A DNA stretch of 5,968 nucleotides, taken from positions 1 through 5,968 of the forward strand of contig JAPJRA010000258.1 in assembly GCA_030824835.1 (NCBI GenBank), given 5' to 3'. This DNA is from Geminicoccaceae bacterium (GTDB taxonomy: Bacteria; Pseudomonadota; Alphaproteobacteria; Geminicoccales; Geminicoccaceae). Both the position numbers and the translations under genes were made by a program. Positions 1-5,302 of this stretch are shown here, one piece after another. The notes under the pieces were generated by a model. It searched no databases. It worked only from the letters and a program-made list of their open reading frames with translations, and was not told the DNA's origin. The number at the start of each line of letters is the position of its first letter. Position 1 is the first letter of the stretch.

Positions 1-1
1 G

Positions 2-493
2 ATCGAGGGCACGCTCGGCAAGGCGTTCGGGGTAATGGGGGGCTATATCGCAGCATCGGCCGACCTGTGCGATTTCGTGCGCAGCTTCGCCTCCGGCTTC
101 ATCTTCACAACCGCCATACCCCCGGCCTTGGCGGCGGGCGCCTGGGCAAGCATCAGCCACCTGAAGTCAAGTTCCTTCGAGCGCGACCGCCAGCAGGACA
201 GGGTCGCCAGGGTGCGGCGTGGACTGGATGCCGTCGGCATCCCGCATCTGCGCAACGACAGCCACATCGTCCCGGTGATGGTCGGGTGCCCAGTCCGCTG
301 CAAGCGGATGAGCGACCTGCTGCTGACCCATTACGGCGTCTATGCGCAGCCCATCAACTACCCGACGGTTCCGCGCGGCACCGAACGACTGCGAATCACT
401 CCCTCCCCGGTCCACAGCGATGCCGACATCGACCACCTGATCCACGCGCTGGCTGCTTGCTGGTCGGAACTTGAGCTGAAGCAGGCAGCCTAG
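2..493 (+). CDS. hemA: 5-aminolevulinate synthase, C-terminal part (5' end outside window)
   Basis: PLP-dependent enzyme that condenses glycine with succinyl-CoA to give 5-aminolevulinate, the first committed step of heme synthesis by the C4 (Shemin) route; cytosolic. The frame is open from base 2 and runs 163 codons to a TAG at 491-493. The first visible residues read [17 protein letters not shown], the active-site motif of the alpha-oxoamine synthase family; the lysine codon at 20-22 should be the Schiff-base lysine. The segment at 347-385, [13 protein letters not shown], is characteristic of ALAS and separates it from the sister enzymes KBL, BioF and serine palmitoyltransferase. About 240 N-terminal residues are missing because the window starts inside the gene. 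The next gene is on the other strand, so hemA is the end of its transcription unit; I see no convincing plus-strand terminator right after it. Assignment is very secure. Confidence 0.95.
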   Translation: MEGTLGKAFGVMGGYIAASADLCDFVRSFASGFIFTTAIPPALAAGAWASISHLKSSSFERDRQQDRVARVRRGLDAVGIPHLRNDSHIVPVMVGCPVRCKRMSDLLLTHYGVYAQPINYPTVPRGTERLRITPSPVHSDADIDHLIHALAACWSELELKQAA

Positions 494-614
494 CTATCGA
501 CGGTGCGCGCGACCATGACGGTTTTGTGCGCATCGCGTTCGCTTGCCCGATGATTGAATAATTAATTCACGAGAGCTTGATTATGATGGAATGTGCCGCT
601 ATGCACCTAGCGTG

Positions 615-643
615 AAAAGTAGCCGGGCCCGAAGGCCCAGCCA
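615..643 (-). terminator. intrinsic terminator with UUCG tetraloop, minus strand
   Basis: Read on the minus strand, bases 643-634 pair with 629-620 in a 10-bp stem (two of the pairs are G-U) closed by a C(UUCG)G tetraloop at 633-630 and followed by C-UUUU (619-615). The G-U pairs become A-C mismatches on the plus strand, so the element makes sense only for minus-strand transcripts. It could end either the regulator mRNA, whose stop codon is 293 nt upstream, or a separate small RNA starting in between. The U-tract is short (four), which limits confidence. Confidence 0.6.
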
Positions 644-661
644 AGTTTATCAGGGAGGCTA

Positions 662-800
662 AACGTCTGGGAGAGGGCCCTGGACGTTGCGACCAGAACC
701 AACAAAGTGCGTCACCGCAACTTCGTCACCAGCATGGGTGCCCAGAACCGCAACCATGCTGCAATGCAAAATATAAGACTGGCCAGCCCTCTTGGCCAGT
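662..800. ncRNA. candidate structured RNA element with a possible kissing-loop pair
   Basis: Three hairpins lie in a row. Hairpin A: 662-671 pairs with 679-688 (10 bp with two G-U pairs on the plus strand), loop 672-678 AGAGGGC. Hairpin B: 730-737 pairs with 754-761 (8 bp), one mismatch, then 739-741 with 750-752, loop 742-749 CCAGAACC. Hairpin C: 778-785 pairs with 793-800 (8 bp, perfect), loop 786-792 GCCCTCT. Loops A and C are perfect 7-nt complements, so they could form a loop-loop (kissing) helix. A further stem, 686-691 with 716-721, would compete with A at its base. The G-U pairs in A favour the plus strand, while the nearby UUCG terminator favours the minus strand, so the transcribed strand is open. 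I do not recognise it as a known RNA family, and no strong promoter is visible for either strand. Confidence 0.35.
767..800 (-). terminator. possible intrinsic terminator of the LacI-type regulator gene
   Basis: On the minus strand a perfect 8-bp stem (800-793 with 785-778, 7-nt loop AGAGGGC) is followed by a U-rich run, CUUAUAUUUUG (777-767). This is the first terminator-like structure downstream of the regulator's stop codon, 136 nt away. The U-run is interrupted, and the loop is also the proposed partner of the loop at 672-678, so this may be part of a larger structured RNA instead. Confidence 0.4.
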
Positions 801-936
801 ACATCCTGTGAAATTTCCGTTGCAACAATGACGCAGTCAATTGATCGATTGTAACTTGGCCCTGCCTCGGAGGCCGAGACTGGCCGCAGTCGCGCTGGCT
901 CAGACCGCGCCCACGTGGGTTGGGGACTCTGGCTGC

Positions 937-1953
937 TCAGATCTCGGGCATGTTCTCGCGGAAGATTGCATGGATCCGGATGGGGATGGCCTCGGTCGGG
1001 CGTTCGCCGCGGGCGGCCCGTAGCAGGCGGTCGATGGCCTCGCGGGCCTCGACCCTGGCGTTCTGGTCGATCACGGCGTCCATCGTGCCACTGAGCAGGA
1101 AGCGCCTCGTGTGCTCGGTCAGCTCGTGGCCGATGAACACCACCTCCTGGGCACGGCCGGCCTCCTCGAGCGCCTGCGCAATGCCGCGATTGCCGGCGCC
1201 AATATTGTAGATGCCACGCAGGTTCGGATGCGCGGCCAGGAGCTTCCTGGCCTCACGGTAGCTGCGCTCGTGATCGTCGCGGACCTCGCGCAGCTCGACC
1301 GCACTCAGTCCGGGGAACTCGTCGGCCAGGATGTGCCTGAAGCCCATCTCGCGCTCCTCATGGCCGCGATAGCTGAGCGATCCCGCGAGCAGCGCAACCT
1401 CGCCAGTCGAGCCCGGCACGAAGCGGCCCAGCAGATGACCGGCCAGCCGTCCGGCGGCGCGGTTGTCGATGCCGACATAGCCGGTGCTGGGCACGTTCGC
1501 TATATCGGACACCAGCGTCAGCACGGCCATGCCACGGGCTACCGTATCGCGGATGGCCTCGCGAACGACCGGGTGGTCGAGTCCGATCAGGCCGACCCCG
1601 CCGGTGGTGGGCGGCAGCTCGCGCAAGGTCGCCGCCAGCGCCTCGGGGCTGAAGCCGTCGATTCGATGCACCCGTAGGTCGATTGCCGCGCCACGCGCGC
1701 TACCGGCCCGCTCGAGATGGCCGGCGAGCAGGTCCATGAAGGTATTGGGCCCGCTTTGCAGAATGAAGGCGAGCCGGACAGACGGGGCGGCCGGCGCCGG
1801 GCCAGCCTCCGGCAGATAGCCTCCGGCGCGGGCCGCTGCGAGGACACGCTCTCGGGTCAGCGCACGCACGCCAGAGCGACCGTTGAGTACCCTGTCGACG
1901 GTGGCGGTCGAGACCTGCGCGGCTCGCGCGACGTCGGCGATCGTCTGACGCAT
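937..1953 (-). CDS. LacI-family transcriptional regulator with sugar-binding domain
   Basis: Cytosolic DNA-binding regulator of 338 aa, a normal length for the LacI family. Residues about 4-23 (TIADVARAAQVSTATVDRVL) form the family helix-turn-helix; from about residue 58 a periplasmic-binding-protein-like domain follows, with YNIGAGNRG and a late VIDQN (D296, Q297), where such domains often contact the sugar. I chose ATG 1953 over the upstream in-frame ATG at 1965 because GGAGG (1963-1959) sits 5 nt before it, and 1965 has no Shine-Dalgarno of its own. The linker after the HTH (PEAGPAPAAPSVR) is proline/alanine-rich and lacks the usual hinge-helix pattern with its conserved leucine. It is transcribed divergently from the sugar operon starting at 2085, so it is probably the local regulator, most likely a repressor relieved by a sugar ligand (inference). 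The ligand cannot be read from the sequence. Confidence 0.9.
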   Translation of the reverse strand: MRQTIADVARAAQVSTATVDRVLNGRSGVRALTRERVLAAARAGGYLPEAGPAPAAPSVRLAFILQSGPNTFMDLLAGHLERAGSARGAAIDLRVHRIDGFSPEALAATLRELPPTTGGVGLIGLDHPVVREAIRDTVARGMAVLTLVSDIANVPSTGYVGIDNRAAGRLAGHLLGRFVPGSTGEVALLAGSLSYRGHEEREMGFRHILADEFPGLSAVELREVRDDHERSYREARKLLAAHPNLRGIYNIGAGNRGIAQALEEAGRAQEVVFIGHELTEHTRRFLLSGTMDAVIDQNARVEAREAIDRLLRAARGERPTEAIPIRIHAIFRENMPEI

Positions 1954-1958
1954 TGGCT

Positions 1959-1963
1959 CCTCC
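1959..1963 (-). promoter_or_regulatory. ribosome binding site deciding the regulator's start
   Basis: GGAGG on the minus strand, 5 nt before ATG 1953. It overlaps the upstream ATG at 1965, which has no purine-rich sequence ahead of it, so the shorter start is preferred. Confidence 0.7.
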
Positions 1964-1965
1964 AT

Positions 1966-2059
1966 GTCGACGAGAAGAATGATGTATTTTGATGTAATGA
2001 TGCAAACAAAACAGTTATGCTAGCTGCTATTGACATGCTTATCGATCAAATTGCATCAT
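1966..2059. promoter_or_regulatory. divergent control region with inverted repeats (operator candidates)
   Basis: AT-rich region between the divergent regulator and the sugar operon. ATGATGCAA (1997-2005) recurs inverted as TTGCATCAT (2051-2059), centres 54 bp apart, near five helical turns. Other elements: GATGTA at 1981-1986 and 1991-1996 with the variant GATGCA at 1999-2004, the palindrome GCTAGC at 2019-2024, and ATCGATCAA at 2041-2049. A weak minus-strand promoter for the regulator could be TTGTTT (2009-2004), 17 nt, TACATC (1986-1981). Repeats on both sides of the operon promoter suggest looping repression or paired operators; the actual operator is not proven. Confidence 0.45.
2030..2059 (+). 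promoter_or_regulatory. predicted sigma-70-type promoter of the sugar operon
   Basis: TTGACA at 2030-2035 is a perfect -35 box. After an 18-nt spacer, CATCAT (2054-2059) matches four of six -10 positions. Transcription would start near 2066, leaving a short leader with the Shine-Dalgarno at 2071-2077. The -10 lies inside the perfect 10-bp palindrome CATCATGATG (2054-2063), a good position for a repressor to block polymerase. Confidence 0.5.
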
Positions 2060-2070
2060 GATGGTAAGCA

Positions 2071-2077
2071 AGGGAGG
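2071..2077 (+). promoter_or_regulatory. ribosome binding site setting the MocA-type gene start
   Basis: AGGGAGG lies 7 nt before ATG 2085. The in-frame ATGs at 2058 and 2061 lie upstream of it, within or beside the predicted -10, so they should not be on the mRNA. This selects 2085 as the start. Confidence 0.75.
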
Positions 2078-2084
2078 CCAGACA

Positions 2085-3182
2085 ATGCTCGAAGCTTCGC
2101 GCTTCGCGCCGGACGCGGCGATCGGCTGCCGCGACTTCAAGATCGGCTGCATCGGCGCCGGCTTCATCATGGCGGACGTGCATCTGGCGGCCTATGCCGA
2201 AGCCGGCTTTGCGGTGGTGGCGATCGCGTCGCGCACGCCCGCCAAGGCCACGGAGGTAGCCGGGCGCTGGGGCATCGGGCGGGTCCACGCGACGCCGGAG
2301 CGGCTGATCGAGGACCCCGAGGTCGAGATCCTCGACATCGCCTACCCGCCGGACCAACAGCCGGCGCTGATCCGGCATGCGCTGCGGCAGCCGCATGTCA
2401 AGGCGATCCTGGCGCAGAAGCCGCTGGCCCTGGACCTGGCCGAGGCAGCGGCGCTCGAGGCAGAATGCCGGGCCGCCGGCAAGGTGCTGTCGGTCAACCA
2501 GAACATGCGCTTCGACCAGTCGATGAGGGTGCTCAAGCAGCTGCTGGACCGCGGCGAGCTGGGGGAGCCAGTGATCGCCACAATCGAGATGCGGGCGATC
2601 CCGCACTGGCAGGACTTCCTGCGCGACTATGACCGGCTGACGCTGCTCAACATGAGCATCCACCATCTGGACGTGCTGCGCTTCCTGTTCGGCGACCCGA
2701 CCGAGATCTTCACCGCCGTCCGCCCCGACCCGCGCACCGCCTTCGCCCATACCGACGGCATCACCGCCTCGACGCTGCAGTTTCCGTCGGGGCTGGTGGC
2801 GATCTCGCTCGAGGATGTCTGGTCTGGCCCCAAGGTCGAGGGCTTCCAGTCCGACATCTACATCAAGTGGCGGGTGGAGGGCACGGACGGGGTAGCGCAA
2901 GGAACCATCGGCTGGCCCGACTACCCGAGCGGCAGTCCCAGCACGCTGCGCTACAACTCGCGCCTCACCACCGGCGGCGCCTGGGTCGAGCCGCGCTGGG
3001 ACACGATGTGGTTCCCGCACGCGTTTAAGGGGGTCATGGCCCAGCTGCAGGACGCGCTGCACGACGGCCGCGAGCCCGAGCTCAGTGGCCGCGACAATGT
3101 CAGAACGATGGCGCTGGTCGAGGCCGGCTACCGCTCGATGAAGGAAGGCCGCTCGGTCAAGCTGGCCGAGCTCGGCTACTGA
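2085..3182 (+). CDS. Gfo/Idh/MocA-family NAD(P)-dependent oxidoreductase
   Basis: Probable cytosolic sugar or polyol dehydrogenase of 365 aa, a typical length. The N-terminal Rossmann fold starts at about residue 19 (KIGCIGAGFIM, with the dinucleotide-binding G24-A25-G26). The family's EKP motif appears as Q111-K112-P113, with the lysine kept and the glutamate replaced. The C-terminal substrate domain holds NMSIHHLDVLRF, whose H193-x-x-D196 matches the family's conserved histidine/aspartate pair. It is first in the operon; the next gene starts 17 bp after its stop. Family members oxidise sugar hydroxyls, often to 3-keto sugars or lactones, or reduce them, so the substrate cannot be fixed from the sequence. 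Expression probably depends on the promoter at 2030-2059 and the divergent LacI-type regulator. The family call is secure; the specific reaction is not. Confidence 0.92.
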   Translation: MLEASRFAPDAAIGCRDFKIGCIGAGFIMADVHLAAYAEAGFAVVAIASRTPAKATEVAGRWGIGRVHATPERLIEDPEVEILDIAYPPDQQPALIRHALRQPHVKAILAQKPLALDLAEAAALEAECRAAGKVLSVNQNMRFDQSMRVLKQLLDRGELGEPVIATIEMRAIPHWQDFLRDYDRLTLLNMSIHHLDVLRFLFGDPTEIFTAVRPDPRTAFAHTDGITASTLQFPSGLVAISLEDVWSGPKVEGFQSDIYIKWRVEGTDGVAQGTIGWPDYPSGSPSTLRYNSRLTTGGAWVEPRWDTMWFPHAFKGVMAQLQDALHDGREPELSGRDNVRTMALVEAGYRSMKEGRSVKLAELGY

Positions 3183-3187
3183 CAATC

Positions 3188-3193
3188 AGGGAG
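3188..3193 (+). promoter_or_regulatory. ribosome binding site of the TIM-barrel gene
   Basis: AGGGAG, 6 nt before ATG 3200 in the 17-bp gap after the MocA-type gene. It supports this start and independent translation of the second gene. Confidence 0.7.
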
Positions 3194-3199
3194 AACAAC

Positions 3200-4117
3200 A
3201 TGCTGCAGGTCGGCATCTTCACGGGCTACTTCCCCTATTCGCTCGACGAGACGGCGAAGAAGATCAGGAGCCTGGGCTTCAACACCGTGCAGCTCGACCT
3301 GCACTTCAAGGACATCGACTTCTCGACCCCGGAATCGATCACGGTCGAGAAAGCCAAGCGGGTGCGCGAGACCTTTCGCGACCATGACCTGCCGGTCTGC
3401 TGCCTGTCGGGCTACACGAACATCGTCCACCCCGATCTAGCTGAGCGGGGGCGGCGGCTCGACCAGCTCAAGGCGATCATCCGCCACGCCCGCCACTTCG
3501 GCTCGCCCTACGTCATCTCCGAGACCGGCACCTTCAACACCGAATCGGACTGGGTGCACCACCCGAAGAACAAGACCGAGGAAGGTTTCGCCGACTGCCG
3601 CGAGGTGATCCGCGAGCTGGCGCAGCTGGCCTACGACCACGGCGCCGTGTTCCTGCTCGAGACCTACGTCAACAACGTGGTGGGCTCGGTCGAGGAGACG
3701 GTGCGGATGTTCGCCGAGGTCGACCATCCGGGCCTGGGCCTGCTGATGGACCCGACCAACTATTTCGAGGACCATAATATCGACAAGATGGACGCGGTCC
3801 TGAAGCAGATCTTCGATACGCTCACCGACCGTGTGAAGATCAGTCACGCCAAGGACGTGAAGCGCGCCGCGGCCGACACGTCGGAGAAGCATGCCGACAT
3901 CGGCGACGAGGATGCGCTGGAATCGCACACCTTCCGCGGCGTAGGGGCGATCGAGTTGCCGGCACCGGGGCTCGGCAGCCTCAACTACGATCTCTACCTG
4001 CAGCGTCTGGCCGAGAAGCACCCGAACATCCCGATCATCATCGAGCATCTCGAGGAAGCCGACGTGCCGCGGGCGAAGAAGTTCCTCGATGGCCGACTGC
4101 GCGCGCACGGGCTGTAG
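3200..4117 (+). CDS. sugar phosphate isomerase/epimerase-type TIM-barrel protein
   Basis: 305-aa protein of the xylose-isomerase-like TIM-barrel superfamily; no signal peptide is visible, so it is probably cytosolic. Strand-end acidic and histidine residues fit the usual divalent-metal site: E154 (LLETYVNN), D184 (LLMDPTNYF), H216 (KISHAKDV) and E282 (IIIEHLEE); E108 (ISETGTFN) may also line the pocket. These assignments rest on motif position, not on an alignment. The fold hosts isomerases, epimerases, dehydratases and C-glycoside- or 3-keto-glycoside-cleaving enzymes. Its position directly after a MocA-type dehydrogenase suggests it acts on the oxidised (keto) sugar. That pairing resembles published C-glycoside and levoglucosan catabolic systems, but the resemblance is only at family level. 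The start has a good Shine-Dalgarno. The stop is 3 bp before the next gene, so translation is probably coupled. The family is clear; the reaction is unknown. Confidence 0.9.
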   Translation: MLQVGIFTGYFPYSLDETAKKIRSLGFNTVQLDLHFKDIDFSTPESITVEKAKRVRETFRDHDLPVCCLSGYTNIVHPDLAERGRRLDQLKAIIRHARHFGSPYVISETGTFNTESDWVHHPKNKTEEGFADCREVIRELAQLAYDHGAVFLLETYVNNVVGSVEETVRMFAEVDHPGLGLLMDPTNYFEDHNIDKMDAVLKQIFDTLTDRVKISHAKDVKRAAADTSEKHADIGDEDALESHTFRGVGAIELPAPGLGSLNYDLYLQRLAEKHPNIPIIIEHLEEADVPRAKKFLDGRLRAHGL

Positions 4118-4120
4118 GCG

Positions 4121-5302
4121 ATGGTGGCGCTCTATGGCGGCGAGCTGACGCGGCGGCAAGTGGCCGAGCGTGCGGGCATGCTGTCGCAATTCGCCGGTGT
4201 GCGGCTGATGACGCTGGGCGACGGCGTCGAGCGGGGTATCCGCTTGCTCGAGTTCCGCACCGGCACCGGCCTGCGCTTCACGGTCCTGGTCGACCGGGCG
4301 CTCGACATCGCCGACTGCGAATACCGGGGTGCCGCCATAGGGTGGAACTCGCCGGCGGGATTCCGGCATCCGGGGCTGCACGAGTACGAGGGCGAAGGCG
4401 GCCTCGCCTGGCTGCGCTCGTTCTCCGGGCTGATCGTCACCTGCGGGCTCGACCACATCCTGTTCATGCACAGCCAGGACGCCACCCACTACAACTACCC
4501 GCACCGCAAGACGGTCGACAGCTCGATCCATGGGCGGGTGTCGACCATCCCGGCGCGCCTCAGCGGCTACGGCGAGGTCTGGGACGGCGACGAATGCACC
4601 TTGTACTGCGAGGGCATCGTTCAGCAGTCGACCGTGTTCGGCGAGGATCTGCACCTGATCCGGCGCATCGAGGCCAAGGTCGGCAGCAACGAGATCCTGC
4701 TCAAGGATCGGGTGGTCAATCACGGCTTCTGCCGCACGCCGCACATGCTGCTCTACCACATCAATGTGGGCCATCCGGTGCTGGCCGAGGGCAGCCGGTA
4801 CCTGGCGCCGATCGCCCACACCGTCTGGGCCGCACATGCGGAGTCCTACCAGGCCCAGGGCGTCGGCTACCGGACCGCGCCGCCGCCGCAGATGCCGTTC
4901 CAGGAGCAGGTCTGGGAGCATTGGCTGGCGGCCGACGGCGACGGGCAGGTGCCGGTGGCCCTGGTCAATGACGGCTTCGACGGCGGGCGCGGCCTGGGCT
5001 TCGTGGTGGCGACCCGCAAGAGCGAGTTCCCCTGCCAGTTCCAGTGGCAGAACTACCAGGCCGGCCAGTATGCCATGGGCATCGAGCCGGCGACCAACCA
5101 TGTCCTCGGCAAGCCGTTCGCGGCCGAGCGCGACGAGCTGATCTGGCTCGAGCATGGCGAGGAGCGCAGCTACACGACCCGGCTGGCGGTGCTGGACGGC
5201 ACGGCGCAGATCGCCGCCATGGAGCAACGCATCCGAGCGATCGCGGTCCAACCCGACACCGACTACCCGGAGCCGACCGGGCACTGGGACCGGCTGCTGT
5301 GA
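4121..5302 (+). CDS. DUF4432 (aldose-1-epimerase-like) protein
   Basis: 393-aa protein recognised as a DUF4432 member, a group in the galactose mutarotase-like superfamily. Supporting features in order: an N-terminal stretch ending in ERGIRLLEFRTG, then LVDRALDIADCEYRG, FSGLIVTCGLDH, S-I-H137-G-R-V-S, LLYHINVGHP (H213, H218) and MGIEPATN with E322. By analogy with GalM, where histidines and a late glutamate perform acid/base catalysis, H137, H213 or H218 and E322 are candidate catalytic residues; this is inference. It probably interconverts anomers of a sugar or processes a keto-sugar intermediate; most of the family is uncharacterised. ATG 4121 lies 3 bp after the previous stop and has only a weak ribosome binding site, suggesting coupling. 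Starting here gives the expected N-terminus. The stop overlaps the next start by one base. Confidence 0.88.
   Translation: MVALYGGELTRRQVAERAGMLSQFAGVRLMTLGDGVERGIRLLEFRTGTGLRFTVLVDRALDIADCEYRGAAIGWNSPAGFRHPGLHEYEGEGGLAWLRSFSGLIVTCGLDHILFMHSQDATHYNYPHRKTVDSSIHGRVSTIPARLSGYGEVWDGDECTLYCEGIVQQSTVFGEDLHLIRRIEAKVGSNEILLKDRVVNHGFCRTPHMLLYHINVGHPVLAEGSRYLAPIAHTVWAAHAESYQAQGVGYRTAPPPQMPFQEQVWEHWLAADGDGQVPVALVNDGFDGGRGLGFVVATRKSEFPCQFQWQNYQAGQYAMGIEPATNHVLGKPFAAERDELIWLEHGEERSYTTRLAVLDGTAQIAAMEQRIRAIAVQPDTDYPEPTGHWDRLL

Larger units (their letters stand above)
494..936. other. gene-free stretch between hemA and the LacI-type regulator
   Basis: No protein-coding region is convincing here. Bases 494-620 hold an AT-rich patch (about 548-590, including the palindrome AATTAATT at 560-567) but no clear gene or terminator. 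Bases 615-800 hold four hairpins, described separately. Bases 810-850 hold several short perfect palindromes: GAAATTTC 810-817, GTTGCAAC 819-826, TCAATTGA 837-844 and ATCGAT 844-849. Bases 866-919 hold a small GC hairpin (866-870 with 874-878) and the 10-bp palindrome CCCACGTGGG at 910-919, just past the regulator's stop codon. Confidence 0.6.

Noticed and set aside
494..540. Plus-strand terminator for hemA (TGCGC 504-508 with GCGCA 528-532)
   Set aside because: Only five pairs around a 19-nt loop and no U-tract after the stem.
554..605. Plus-strand promoter for the structured element (TTGATT 577-582 with TATGCA 600-605; or TATGAT 582-587)
   Set aside because: The pairs of boxes match consensus poorly or have wrong spacing; AT-richness alone is not enough.
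653..690. GGGAGG (653-658) as ribosome binding site of a small plus-strand gene
   Set aside because: No start codon follows at a usable distance and no open frame with sensible composition begins there.
494..936. tRNA, CRISPR array, insertion sequence or riboswitch of a known class
   Set aside because: No cloverleaf, no regularly spaced repeats, no transposase frame or terminal repeats, and none of the known riboswitch core motifs that I can recall.
841..1023. 60-codon plus-strand frame
   Set aside because: Half of it overlaps the end of the regulator gene, it has no ribosome binding site, and the peptide is not recognisable.
1111..1677. 188-codon plus-strand frame
   Set aside because: Lies within the LacI-type regulator on the opposite strand; no motif or ribosome binding site.
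2058..2084. Upstream ATGs (2058, 2061) as start of the MocA-type gene
   Set aside because: They would encode MMVSKGGQT by translating through the Shine-Dalgarno, and they lie at the predicted -10, so they are probably not transcribed.
2046..3185. 379-codon open frame on the minus strand
   Set aside because: Mirror of the MocA-type gene; composition is antisense-like and no start signal or domain is seen.
3437..5284. 615-codon open frame on the minus strand
   Set aside because: It lies fully antisense to the TIM-barrel and DUF4432 genes, both clear family members. Its product is a low-complexity mix of R, H, L, V, D and A with no recognisable motif, as expected from the antisense of GC3-rich genes.
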